Positions 22,777 to 34,462 of a DNA stretch of 64,000 bases are shown here, in pieces. Below the pieces are notes generated by a model. It worked only from the letters and a program-made list of their open reading frames with translations, did no database searches and was not told where the DNA came from. The position numbers and the translations under genes are program-made. Every line of letters begins with the position of its first letter. The first letter of the stretch is position 1. The stretch comes from Buddleja alternifolia. Taxonomy: Eukaryota; Streptophyta; Magnoliopsida; Lamiales; Scrophulariaceae. Location: the NCBI GenBank assembly GCA_019426215.1, contig CM033406.1, positions 6,649,001 to 6,713,000 on the forward strand, written 5' to 3'.

Positions 22777-24454
22777 TGTTGTGAATCGAACCAATGGATA
22801 AAAAATTTAATAGATTCACATAGCCCGGATTCAATTTAGGTTTTTGATAATCTCGAAATCACAAAAGGGATACAAAAGGTGGTAATCTAATTACCTTTTT
22901 CAATGAAAACAAAAAGCCTAGCCTTTTGATGAGAAGCAACGGATCGTTCCTTCCTCTAGATAATCACGCGAAAGATGACCTTCAATCTTGAACCTCGACT
23001 TCCTCTACCTCAGACTGGGTTGGGCGCCTTAGGGTTTATGTGGAAGGAGAAGGATTTGTGTTTTACTCTTTTTCACTCTCTAAGATGAAAAATTGACTTG
23101 AGTTATGTTTTTAGTTAAACACTTTGTGTTTGAATAAAAGACTACTACTTGACTAAGGAGAAGATAGGGGGGCGGCCGATCGTACCCTATGGATAGGTGC
23201 ACTGGGCTTTTTCTTACTCCAAACCCAGTGTTAAGTATTTAATTAATATTCCCAGTCTAATCCAATTGGTAATTAAATACTATTCTCCTTTTATTAATAG
23301 TACTTTATTAATTCTAAATTAATAATACCATACTATTAATATTGATTGAATAAAATAATTTAAATATATATCATTATAATCAATACTTATCCCTTTTTAA
23401 TAATTTCCACACCAAGTGAAATTACCAAAATACCCTTCAATAAGTAAAACTCCTTTATTATATCATCTTTACATAGCGCGACTCCTTAGGCTCGTCTTGA
23501 TTGGCATTGGAAGGATTCCAAGGATATAGTTATCATCAAGCCATCCCGTGAAGCTATACTGAAACCCAATCAAGTACGAGATGAATATGTCATCACGAAC
23601 CTTTATGTTATAAATACCATATGAATATAAACTCTTCACTGACGTAACCCGATCAAGTAAGAGTCATGGAACGTCAAACTCATAAAACTTGATGATGTAC
23701 TTAATAATCATACTGATGTGAAATTACCAAACTACCCTTCATATCCAATATAAGTCAGTTATTAATGCCTTGGCCAAAGACTTTAATTTCACAACACCTA
23801 TGACGTACAGGTTGCTTCTCGTTTACTTTTGAGATAGTGAATCCCCTATTGGCAGTCCATTTCCCATTGTCGAACGCACCAATTGAATCGTACTTCAAGG
23901 TCAACCCCACCAACGGGTGATTGGGCCTAACTACTCTAATAACTTATTCAATGGTACGAGCACAATGTAAATCACTCCTCAAGTCTAAAGTTCACTTATA
24001 ATATTATAACGGTAATCCTCATCATTGACTGTCACTGAGTAAAAACCCATGTGATAGGATTACAACAAGTCGAGTTCAAATATGTTAACTCCGTTAATCA
24101 TATTCATGACACCAGCTCCCACTATCCAATCAGTGTAAGACTTAGCACTTTCCAGGTCAAAGCAAGTGTCATACGAGTCGAATCTAAACGCCCAATTTAG
24201 ATTCTTTGACTCGTAAAACCGGTTTTATAAGATCAAGCACTTAACTCCACCAGTGCTCCTATTTATCAAATAAGCAGTGGTGAGTACACCTCGATCTTAA
24301 GGACCTAATTGTTCAATACATTCAATGCCACTATTAGATTTATAAGAACGAACTCAATGCCTTTTATTAATCAAATAATAATGTTCATACAATATAAATA
24401 AAATGCCCTCTTAAATTTAATTCCTCAATGGCATAGAGGGCATAACACTTAACA
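22777..24454 (-). repeat. candidate copia LTR, minus orientation
   Basis: The minus strand starts TGTTAAGTGTTATGCCC at 24454. A plausible end, ...GATTCACAACA, is at 22777. The block complementary to about 23900-23950 (GTTAGGCCCAATCACCC and GTGGGGTTGACC) is shared with the LTRs at 25314-26964 and 37478-39074, so all three belong to one copia group. No primer site or polypurine tract flanks it and there is no target duplication; it is a solo or rearranged LTR. The 22777 end is uncertain. Confidence 0.6.
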
Positions 24455-24529
24455 AGGGGTAATTTACTTTTGGTGTAAATCGAGACCCATTAGTTCAATC
24501 CTTTTGGGATATGGGTGTTCGGTGACTCC

Positions 24530-25125
24530 TTGGTCACTGATGAGGAATGTTGTTACCGACCACGACTCTAGGCGCCTATTCCTATTATCAGCTGATCAGA
24601 TTGATGAAGAGATTTCTACGGGAACGGGTCGGGTGAGTTCATTTTAGTTTTCTTTCATTTTCTTAACCGTTCGTATAAGTAGTCATGTTTATAATATGCT
24701 TGGATACTTCTATTTTTGCAGTCGATTCAGTTGTCTCATAATCTCCGCATCAAGTGTGAGTATCTTGAAGAGAAGATGGAGCATTGTTCCAAAACGAATT
24801 AGAAACTTCTCTCCAAAACCTCTAAGGCTGAGGCGGCAGCCAAGAAATGAAAGTCGAAGTATCACAAATCCATAAAGAGTTTTGAGGTGGAGACTTCTTG
24901 TGGTCAAGGCTTTCTTAGATTTAACGTGGGGAAGAAAGCCCTGCGAGATACCAAGGAGTCAGCGGTGAACGATTTTTGGGCAAGTGCCGAATTTCCTGAT
25001 GAATGTAACAAAAAGGCCTATGATATCACCCTAGGTTTTGTGGGGAAGACGGTCCGAAGATGCCATCGAGCTCTTTGGAAGAGTGGTCACTATCTCGAGG
25101 ATGATTTTAGGTAGGTGTATGTCAC
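24530..25125 (+). pseudogene. retroelement ORF fragment with a candidate intron
   Basis: A plus-strand frame interrupted by stops: an exon-like piece to 24632, a candidate 89-bp intron 24633-24721 (GTGAGT ... TTTTTGCAG), then a helical Lys/Glu-rich stretch and a 75-codon open part at 24887-25114 ending near EDDFR. The charged helical layout resembles the ORF1-type proteins near plant gypsy elements, but I do not recognise the family and give no function. Confidence 0.4.
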
Positions 25126-25313
25126 GGTCCCTAATGAGAATGATGAGGAGGCCGAGCCAGATGTTGGGAGGCGTGGTGGTGACCCTCCTTGTGAGAGCTA
25201 GTCCTTTGCACGTAGTGCTATTTGCTTCCCATATTGACTTGTTATTGTCGTTAGCTTTTATGACTTTTCCATTTATTTGTGCTTTGTAAGACTATTTCTG
25301 CTTGCATGATTAT

Positions 25314-26964
25314 TGTTGGGGAGAAATAACCAAACGCAGCGGAAATGAAATTTTAAAATTTTATTTGGATTTCCCCATAATAGGATCAATCCCAGGGTTT
25401 TATCAGACGTATGTATGATAGAGTAAACAAAACTTTACCTCTTGTAGCGAAGTGGTAGGAGAATCTCACGAACTTGAATCCTTCAACTTCTTCGCGAATA
25501 ACTCCGGCTGAAATCTTGATGATCCGAGCAGTCTAAAAGTCCTGCCTCTAAATAGTTTCGCCGAAAAAACTTGATGAGAAAAATTCTCCTTCTTCTTCTT
25601 GGTGTAGGCCGATGGCTAAGAGAGAGAAAGGGAGGGGAATTCTTTTCTTGTGGCTCAAGAGTTAATTCTAACTTATGACCTAGGTATTAACTAATGTGAT
25701 ATATTTATATCACTTAAGTTATACCTTGGGCTTAGTAAGCCCATCATGGATGCCTATTTGGCCGTCCTTTCTGGCCTTGGTGTGCCTCTTGGTTCACCAA
25801 ATTGAGCTTAGTCCAATCCACTATTTAATTAATTCAATTTAATTCAATTAATTAATCTAATTAAATAATAGATAGGATATTTAATTAATTTTATTTCTCG
25901 AAGAAATAACATATTAGTTAAACTATAAATGAACTAACTTATTTCTTCAAATAATTAATTCCATTTAATTAATTTTAAGTATCCAATGCTTAAAATATTA
26001 CCACAAGAAATATTCCGTATTTTCTATCGATTTTTTCTTTTTAAGCGTGACTCTTTAGGTTCATCTATATTTGGTAATAGGAGGATTCCATTGAATATGG
26101 GTCCCACATAGCCAGTCAAGTGGTCCATATTTCAACCCAAATAAGATGAAATGATTGGATCATTTTTACCTTTCCTATTGTAAATACCGTGTGAATACAA
26201 AATCTTCGTTTCCTTATCCCGGTCAAGTGAGAGTCATGGTTTTTAGTCAAACACATGAACTTGACACTATGCTATATTTATAATAAGTTCAAATCAGTTA
26301 ATGATTTGGCCAAAGACTTTAAGATCTAACTTACTTATAAAGGCATAGGATAATTCCTCGTTCACCTTCAAGGAAACGAATCCCGTCTTGGATATCAGTT
26401 AAGACTACTACTTGCCCATTAGATTTTAGTTCGAGGTTGACCCCACCAAAGGGTGAATTGGACCTAACTACTCTAATGACAAACATAATGTTACAAGTAT
26501 ATCTTCAACTTGATTCCTCAGGTCTAAAGTTCAGACACACCTATTACAATTTAATCAATTCTGTCATGGACTGTCAAAGAGTGAAAACCCATGTGACAGA
26601 ATCTTTGCGAGTCATGTCTGAGTTCCACTATCTCCATCAGTGCACCTATGATGTGAGTTGTTCACTACTTCGTAGTGATTGACGGGCACCTTTCTCGTCA
26701 AAACTCATATCATACAAGTCTTCATATTTCCAATGCCCAATTGAAAATGATTGACTTGCAGACTATTTACACAAGTATTAAACTCCTCTAGTGCCTTAGA
26801 GAGTTAACTCTTGTGTTCATGGACTTATAGGTGATTACAATATATAAATGTCAATATAATAGTAAACAGCTAATTGCGTTTTATTGATAAAATGTGAAAC
26901 ACAAATTAATAATGTCCTAATATTCTCTAATCCTCTAGTGGCATTTGAGGACATTAACCTGACA
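25314..26964 (-). repeat. copia LTR, minus orientation (solo or rearranged)
   Basis: 1651 bp, TG at 25314 and CA at 26964; on the minus strand it runs from TGTCAGGTTAATGTCC to TCTCCCCAACA. It shares the GTTAGGTCCAATTCACCC and GTGGGGTCAACC block with the two other LTRs of this group. It lies inverted next to the plus-strand pol that starts at 26965, with neither primer site nor polypurine tract. Flanking 5-mers ATTAT and AATTT do not match. Confidence 0.75.
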
Positions 26965-28457
26965 AATTTCATAATCTAGATATCCAGCTATGGCAAGATG
27001 ACCAAATCCCCCATCACCAGGAGTTTTGTAAGAGCCTCTAAGGCCTTAGGGTTGATTCATACTGATGTGTGAGGCCCTTTTGGAAAGGTGGACCACGGTG
27101 GTTTTCAGTATCTCATAACATTTACCGATGACCATTCTAGGTATGGCTATGTGTATTTAAAGAGTGTACAAGTCTGAATCACTTGGAAAATTTATTGAAT
27201 TCAAGATTTTAGTCGAAACCTAAACCGGGCATCCTATCAAAACGTCTGACCGTGGCGGTGAATATATGAGTGCTAAATTTGACCAGTTCTTACGAGAACA
27301 TGGCATATTGTTACAGCTTACTCCTTTAGCCACTCCACAATTAAATGGCGTAGCAGAGCGAAGGAACCGAATGTTGTTGGACATGGTTTGATCCATGCTC
27401 AACTACACGGATGTGCCCATTTTATTGTGAGGGCATACGCCGCTCACAGCTGCTCACATTTTGAACAAATGTCCCTCCAAATCTGTTCCTAAAACACCAT
27501 ATCAGATATGGCGTGGATGGAAGCCTAATCTGAAACACATAAAAATATGGGGTTGCCAAGATTATGTGAAAAAGACGAAGGCAGAGAAATTGGAGGTTAA
27601 GTCCTTGAAAGGAAAATTCATTGGTTATCCAGAGGATTCCATGGGATACCTATTCTACCTTCATGATGATCAAAGGATCATCGTAGCCTTACAGGCGATC
27701 TTTCTCAAAGAAGAATTTATTCGAGAAGGTGGAGCGAGCTGGTAGGAAAATTGTTCTAGAAGAACAAAGTGAATCTTCTTTGGAAGATACTGTTCAAGAG
27801 ACCCAACCCGAACCAGCAATGAAACAGCCGTCAACGCGAGGGTCTACTAGAGTATCTCAACCGACCCAAAGATATATGGTTAGCTGCTACAATGAGAGGA
27901 TAATATGTATGTTGTAGCGAAAGGAAACCATGGAGAAGATCCCTCTAGCTATGACCAAGCAATGACGGACATGGATTCTACAAAGTGGCATAAAGCTAAG
28001 AAAGTAAAAATGGATTCGATGTATTTGAACCAAGTCTGGACTCTAACGAATCGACCCAAAGGTATCGTACCCATTGGATGCAAATGGATCTATAACAGAA
28101 AGATTGATCCGGATGGCAAGGTAGATACTTATAAGCCCAGGCTAGTGGCGAAAGGGTATAGTCAAAAGGAGAGCATTGACTACGAGGAAACCTTTTTGCC
28201 TATAGCTATCATCCAATCCATTAGAATTCTACTTGCCATAGCTGCATACCTAGATTATGAAATTTGGCAAATGGATGTGAAAACCGCGTTCTTAAATGGG
28301 TTCCTTGAGGAGGAAATCTATATGGAACAGCCCAAGGGTTTCATATCAGATGCGGATTCCATAAGGTCTGTAAATTGAATAGGTCCATTTATGGACTTAA
28401 GCAGGCCTCTCGCAGTTGGAACCTTCATTTTGATGAAGAAGTACGAAGCTATGGCTT
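26965..28457 (+). pseudogene. copia pol remnant, 5' part (integrase to RT), split by element A
   Basis: Starts within the GAG-pre-integrase/integrase region (GKMTKSP near 27000). It has the integrase first Asp block (IHTDV followed by a stop), the second Asp block SDRGGEY (about 27245) and the NGVAERRNR Glu block (about 27345), with several stops. The integrase C-terminus is at 27461-27725, the RT N-terminus from 27905, and the QMDVKTAFLNG motif near 28270. The RT then breaks at 28457, where element A inserts, and resumes at 36406. Gag and protease are absent. Stops at about 27071, 27178, 27390 and elsewhere make it non-functional. Confidence 0.88.
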
Positions 28458-30395
28458 TGATAAGAGGTGTTTTTACGTGTTTTTAAGACCGTAATTCTTA
28501 TGATTTGGATTCACTTATTGCTTAAATCATGTCACATTTGCATTTAATAGGTGTGTTAAGTGAATACAGGTAATAAATGAGAATACATGAAGAAAAGGGA
28601 AGAAAAACGATGTACAAAACAAGTTCAAGCATGTTTTTCAACACCGAGGCGGTTTATACATCTCCTACCACATTCGAGCGATAATTCCGTACATTTCGAG
28701 ACCGACTTAGACAAAGTTTCCTTCTACAAAGTTTTAGATGTATGTCTTAGCTTCAAATGGGAACTTGAAACATCCAAATCGGAGGTCTATAGAGATAATT
28801 GTGAAGGAAATACGATTGCTGCGCCGAACATAGAAGTACATGTGCCAGGATACGCCCCAGCGCCCTCCTAGTCATGCCTAGGCATGGATAGTCCGAATGT
28901 TACTCCTTTTTCAGCCGAAATTCCAGCCTTATATGATGGGTAAGAATCACTTTTGGCCATAATTCAGCACATGTGTTGAGGGTTTGTCATAAGTGTGTTT
29001 CTTGGTAGATTTACTTTATGGGCGCCAAATCAGAAACAACCTCCATGTTGAAACGTAATTTAGGTATACTTAGAGACCGAATTGGACAAAATGTCCTTCT
29101 GCAAAGTTGTAGATCTATGTGTTAGCTTCACATGGGGACTTGAATCATCCAATTTGGAGATCTTTGGAGAAGTGTATGAGGAAAGTACTAAGACTGCGCT
29201 GGAAAGGAAGAAAATGGCAGCATGCATGTGTTTTGTTGAAGTTTTCACATGGTTATGCTTGGTGGAATTCTTAATGGCCGAAATTTCAGCATTTTTTAGC
29301 TGGTTGGAATCTTAAAAGCCAAACTTTAAGCATCACCTTAGGTGGAATTCTCATTGGGGAACTTTAATGGGAATTCTTAATGCATACTTTAGTGGAATTT
29401 TGGCTATAAAAGGAGGGGGAACCCATACTCTTCATCATTCACTATCAATTTCAGATTCTTAGAGGAGAGGGGGGCAGCCCCTAATCTGATTTCTCCACCA
29501 TTCATCACCATTCTTCATCACTCTTGGAGGGGAAAACTAGAGGAAGGAAAAGAGCTTGGGGATTGAAGGCTCAACTTCAAGATCCATCATTATTCACTTT
29601 TGAGGGAGTTTTTATAGCTTTTCATTTCAATTATTTCTATGAACATGTGTATTAATTCATTTATGTTTTTCATATTATCCATTATGAACTAAATTCATAA
29701 GACTAGGGCCTTGTAAGGCCAAATTGTGATATATGCTTATAATAGATGATTGTTGTGATTGTTCTTATATTGTTATGTGATGTGAATTTGTATTTTTGCC
29801 TATCTTGCATATACTTGATCACTATATGTTAGAATCTTATGCCTAGGTTAATATTTCGGGAGAAAATTGACTTAGGGTGCAAGAAATTCACATCATGACC
29901 CGTAACTAATGAGGAATTGCCCTAGACATAGGTAAAGATTCCCGGGTGAAGTTGTTCGATTCAAATCGAGTGAACTCTAGTACGTTAATGCATGTTTAGT
30001 GGTTAGATTTCCGGATAGGAATATTTGGGAAATCACGATCTAAGCATAGGAGTTTATACGCGAGACATCGGTTATTCTCTACCCTCGGAGCTCTCACCAT
30101 AACAATATAAGCGTAATCCTTCAACGAGAATCTTTATAAGTATAATTGATCAATTTGAACCTAGCATGTGCCTTAGTCTCCCTTTCTATTTTGTTTTAAA
30201 TCATTTGTTCAACCTTGTTCTTATCTTACGCATTTCACACTCATTTTACCTTTATTGTTTTGATCTTTGTTGTTATAAAATCTTAAACTAGAATTCAAGT
30301 CCTTGTGGTTCGACAATCCGGACTTCTCGTCCACTTTTATTACTACACACGACTAGTGCACTTGCTATTATAGCACGTTAGCTTTTAGCGTGTCA
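28458..30395 (+). repeat. 5' LTR of element A
   Basis: 1938 bp, TGATAAGAGG to TAGCGTGTCA. TATAAAAG at 29405-29412. Two diverged copies of a module of about 130 bp are at about 28699-28830 and 29070-29205 (blocks GACCGA.TT.GACAAA and TTCT.CAAAGTT). Confidence 0.93.
29405..29412 (+). promoter_or_regulatory. TATA box of element A LTR
   Basis: TATAAAAG followed by a purine-rich GGAGGGGG stretch; the matching box in the 3' LTR is at 35410-35417. Transcription should begin about 30 bp downstream, giving a long R/U5. Confidence 0.6.
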
Positions 30396-30401
30396 AGTTT
30401 T

Positions 30402-30419
30402 TGGCGCCGTTGCCGGGGA
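30402..30419 (+). other. primer-binding site, tRNA-Asp
   Basis: TGGCGCCGTTGCCGGGGA, 18/18 complementary to the 3' end (with CCA) of plant tRNA-Asp(GTC), six bases after the 5' LTR. The same 18-mer serves elements B and C. Confidence 0.88.
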
Positions 30420-30555
30420 CTTGTTCTTTTTAGTTTTTGATTTTTCGTTTAAATTTTCCTAATTCTTAGTTCTTCGTTTATTTCTAACCTTTCTTTTATT
30501 TTATTATTCTAATTTTGTTTTTTTGTGTTTAATTGTTAGGTGTAATTTGTGGTGC

Positions 30556-32040
30556 ATGACCCGCTCTTCTAACGAGCCTCTATACAATTTTGAGCCGGAG
30601 ATAGAGCGTGTTCTTCGATCTAGTAGACGCGCTCGAGAAATGGCCGACAATCTAAATCCAAATGGGAATTTTCCCAACATAAATCTCCCGGAAAACAGGG
30701 AATGGTTGCAAAATTCATTCCAAGCTATGCAACCGGCACCTCCTCAAAGACTTCCATCGGTCCGAGAAAGTCTACCTCCAAGGGTCCACACTATACCGGG
30801 GCCCGTAGTCTTTCCAAATTTCTTTGCACCAAATTATCACATTCCGTCACACATCTTTAGCATGGTGCAAAGCGAACCCTTCTATGGAGAGCCCCATGAA
30901 TCACCTCATGAGCATTTGGAGACTTTAGACGATACTCTCATGACTACCCAATTTCATCCACGGGATCTCGATGCAATTCGTCTAAGAGTCTTCCACTTCT
31001 CTTTAAAGGAAAGGGCGACCATGTGGTACAAATCTCTACCACCCCAATCCATCACAACATGGGGACAATTGGTCGATGCCTTTTTGAGCAATTCTTTCCA
31101 CCCTCCAAAATCAATGAGCTAAGGAGCAACATTAAGGAGTTTAAGCAGGGGAATCATGAGTCCTTAGCCGAGGCATGGGCTAGATATAAAAACATGCTCC
31201 GAAAATGTCCGGATCACAACCTAAGATTGAGCGAGCAAGTATTACGATTCCATGATGGAGTCCGTTCGCGCATCCGAAATAGGCTCAATGCCGGCGCCGG
31301 TGGTGATCTCCTTGGGCTCGATTGCCAAAGTGTGTGGGACAAGATTGAGCAATTAGCCCGGGAAGATGAACTCTATCCCGATGATGAAGAAATCACACCC
31401 ACTAAAAAGATTGCTTGTGTTCAAGAGTTGGGCGAAGAAGTTGCTTTGGAAACAATGGTTGGCAATGTAAACTATGTTGGAAATGCCAATCGACCTCAAT
31501 TGAACTTCTATGTGCCCGAAAATTTTCCAAGGAGGCCCATCCCGGCGTCTATCAAGCACCAAGGCCCCCATTCAACAATAACCAAGCTCAAAGGCAAGGT
31601 AATCCTCATGTACAAAGGCAAGTTAGGCATCCTACAACCGATGAACGTCTTGATGAGGAAATAAAGAAATCGGATTCAGCAATCAACGAACTCCGTACTA
31701 TGATGAAGGATTTAATGATGGATATGAAGGATTTGAAGACACAAATGGGTCAAATGGCAAAGACAATCAGTGAGAGAGCCCCGGGAACTTTACCAAGTGA
31801 CACGGAAAAGAACCCGAAAGAGCAATGCTATGGAATTACCTTGAGAAGTGGCGAACAGGTAAAAGGTGATAATGTTCGCACTGATGCGCCCGAGGGCCCA
31901 TCCATCCACGCCCAGGCGCCCTTATCGCTGCGCCAAGGCGCCGATTGTCATGCCCAAGCGCCACATTCTGTATCCTCCACAGCTGGCCCTTCAACTCCAA
32001 CGCATCATCCCATCGAGGTTCGTCTTCCATTTCCAAATGC
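30556..32040 (+). pseudogene. gag: gag of element A (two frame changes)
   Basis: Starts at the ATG 30556 with MTRSSNEP, resembling the MTRTSR start of element B gag, and 160 bp after the primer site. The retrotransposon gag domain (HFSLKERA...TTWGQLVDAFL, about 30990-31090) is present. The frame changes at a T5 run near 31083 and again near 31545, giving three overlapping ORFs that together cover the whole protein. The region where Athila gag has its CCHC zinc knuckle (about 31440-31520) shows none. A charged helix (MMKDLMMDMKDLKTQMGQ) near 31700-31750 matches the Athila gag C-terminal helix. The frameshifts could be real decay or sequencing indels. Confidence 0.8.
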
Positions 32041-32818
32041 ACAAAAAACGAAAAAGAAGGATATGGATCAGATTTTCCGTAGGATTGTGGCGACTCTTTG
32101 TGAGGACCCGGGGAGGCTCACCATTCCGTGCACCATTGGCCCTCTTACTTTTGAAAAGGTTATTTGCGATACGGGAGCAAGTATCAATCTCCTCCCGTAT
32201 TCTCTCTTCAAGAAGTTGGGCCTTGGAAATCCCAAACCGACATCAATGAGCCTCCAACTCGCCGATGGATCAATTAAGAGACCAAAGGGGATAATAGAAG
32301 ATGTTATTGTACAAGTTGACAAATTCTTTTTCCGGGTTGACTTTGTGGTCCTTGATATGGAGGAAGATGTTGAGATGCCCTTGATTCTAGGAAGACCTTT
32401 CCTAGTCACTAGCAATGCCAAGATCGACATGGGAAAAGGTAAGTTATCATTGAGGGTAGGAGATGTAAAAGTGATATTTGATGCTTCTAATAACAGGAAA
32501 CCATCTATGGATGATCTTACTTGTTCCAATATCGATGTTATTAACCCTTCTCTTGATGAGAAATGTGCAAATGGCAAGGCTAAGGGCACACTCGAGTTGG
32601 AGGATGAGATTCCCTATGATAAACACAACAAAGAGGGAAAAGAAGATTTATGCATGAAATACATTCCACCCCATCGCCGTGCTCGTAAGATTGAAAAGAC
32701 TCATCCAATACAAAGGGCTTATTGCAAAATCCCGCAATATGAGTGGAAGCAAGTAGACCATGGAGCTAAAAGGAGGCATGACAAGGATTTGGTCGTGTTA
32801 AATGGACCACCTATTTGA
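32041..32818 (+). CDS. aspartic protease domain of element A, ending the only coding region
   Basis: In the same frame as the last gag block (from about 31545). Catalytic motif CDTGAS at about 32165-32182, flap-side LQLADGSIKRPKG, and C-terminal LILGRPFL near 32380. These are the features of retroviral-type aspartic proteases that cut the polyprotein. After the protease, where B enters RT, this element has a Lys-rich tail ending GPPI and a stop at 32816-32818. B and C also end in a Pro-Pro tail (DPPHYCT, YNPP), suggesting A arose by an internal deletion from protease to the pol tail. Confidence 0.85.
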
Positions 32819-32834
32819 ACCTCAAAGAGCACAA

Positions 32835-32882
32835 AGTCGAGCTACCGACTCTAAACTAGCGCTTCTTGGGAGGCAACCCAAG
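32835..32882 (+). promoter_or_regulatory. post-coding double hairpin, element A
   Basis: Stem-loop 1 at 32835-32850: AGTCG, loop, CGACT. Stem-loop 2 at 32865-32882: CTTGGG, loop AGGCAA, CCCAAG. They are separated by 14 nt containing AGCGCTT. The pair begins 16 nt after the protease stop. Very similar pairs lie at 44152-44199 (B) and 50963-51010 (C). Likely an RNA element; role unknown. Confidence 0.75.
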
Positions 32883-33151
32883 TTTGTAAGTTTGTTTTTC
32901 TTTTTGATTTTGTTTTTGTTTTGTTTAGTTTGTTTCTTTATGTTGTGTTCAAACATGCACTTTTGGCATGTATGTTTTCTTATGCTTGATGGTTTGAAAA
33001 GTTTAAGTGTTAGATATGATGCAAATTTGGACCATGCTCATTTTACTCGAGAGGAGGAGAAGCTATAGGATTATGTATTGGAAGTTTAAGGATGTTTTTC
33101 AACATCCTTGGTTGTAAGTGTTCTTTTACTATTGTGTATGCTTGTTGTAAC

Positions 33152-33189
33152 AACATTGGGGACAATGTTGGATTTAAGTTTGGGGGTGT
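33152..33189 (+). promoter_or_regulatory. internal hairpin plus polypurine-like tract, element A
   Basis: AACATTG, loop GGGA, CAATGTT at 33152-33169, six bases, then AAGTTTGGGGGTGT at 33176-33189. This last 14-mer is identical to the terminal polypurine tract at 34449-34462. B has a counterpart at 41796-41830 and C at 50716-50751. Confidence 0.75.
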
Positions 33190-34424
33190 TTAGAAGAGTA
33201 CTTATTTTGAACTTTGATGGTGCAATCCTAATTTTTAGCTTAATTTTAGGGAAAGTTTGTTTGATATCATGTTTATATGCTTCTTTGTTGAGAAAATCAA
33301 GCATGAAAAATTTTTAGTCCTTCCAATTGATGCATTAAAATTGATTGACTTGGAAAAATGGCATGAATTCTTGAAATAATTTGAATTTAATGGAATATAT
33401 ATCTTTGAAATTGCTCGTGGAGACCTTAGACTAGAATTGATTCTTTAGATGATTCACAATGCACTTAAATCGAAGGTAGAGGAGTTGAGAGGATAACCAT
33501 CTTGAGACACTTAAGGAATTATTCCCAGAAATATTAACTTAGATTTCTCATAAGGTTATAAGTTGAGTAGTAATTTTATATGCTAACAATGAATTGGAAA
33601 GGTTGAATTTTGGTATGACCAAAAGTGGTCAGGCTAATACGTACCGGAGGTGAAAAGTTTCATGCCTATATACTGTACTATTATGCTAATTTGAGCTATG
33701 CTCAAGCCAAAAGAAGTGAATTGTTTAAAAGATCTAGTTTTATTTCGTGGCCTTTGATACTCAAGTGATTAAATCCTTAGGAGTGTCTCTACACTTAATG
33801 CCCTAAAACTATCTAGTTTGGGAGTCATTGGTCTAAAACTTGTTACATGGGTGTCATAGAAAGCCTAATGGAATAAAACATTGCACATGATCTAGCCTTA
33901 ATGAAGTTTAATGGAAATTCCATATGAATTGAATGTTGAATATTTGAGATAATGAAATTTAAATGGCTATGAGATTTTCTATAATTCTTGTGCCTTGTGT
34001 TTGATCAAAAGTTGATAGATATGGGATTAATGTCCAAAATTTGGTAAGGATGCCTCTCGACTATAATACCCTAGATTTATTTTTCACTATACCCTAGGGA
34101 GTCATTTCAAGTATTGGTGTCACATGAGCAAAAGTAGTTGATATGTATATATATATTTGTGAACTTTAAAAGGTTGATTTTATGCCATTCATTCTTGTTG
34201 ATCATATTGAGATGTGTTGATTCGGTTGGGATTGAAAATTTGCTAGATTTTGTGGGTATATCTTATGCAAACCCTCACGAGACTATAACTCGTCCTTTGA
34301 GGTAACTCAAAGGTTAAAAGGCTTGTTGCACCCGCTAAGTGCAATCGTTTACTCCACGAAAGTGAGTTAGTTAGTTGTTTTGTTTTCTCCCATTGAATGA
34401 TGTTGGTCTTGCCTTATAGCTCTT

Positions 34425-34462
34425 ATTGCTCGAGGTCGAGCAATTGATAAGTTTGGGGGTGT
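34425..34462 (+). other. terminal hairpin and polypurine tract of element A
   Basis: ATTGCTCG, loop AGGT, CGAGCAAT (8-bp stem, 34425-34444), four bases, then the polypurine tract AAGTTTGGGGGTGT (34449-34462) ending exactly at the 3' LTR. Confidence 0.8.

Larger units (their letters stand above)
32819..34448 (+). other. 3' non-coding region of element A with conserved hairpins
   Basis: 1.6 kb without a supported ORF. In order: double hairpin (32835-32882), hairpin plus internal polypurine-like tract (33152-33189), about 1.2 kb of AT-rich DNA with a short TA run near 34147, then hairpin plus terminal polypurine tract (34425-34462). The same order and spacing occur in B and C. Confidence 0.75.

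Noticed and set aside
28587..29315. 94- and 77-codon ORFs in both LTRs of element A (also 34592-35320)
   Set aside because: Paired only because the LTRs are duplicates. Their mutual similarity reflects the duplicated 130-bp module, not a conserved protein.
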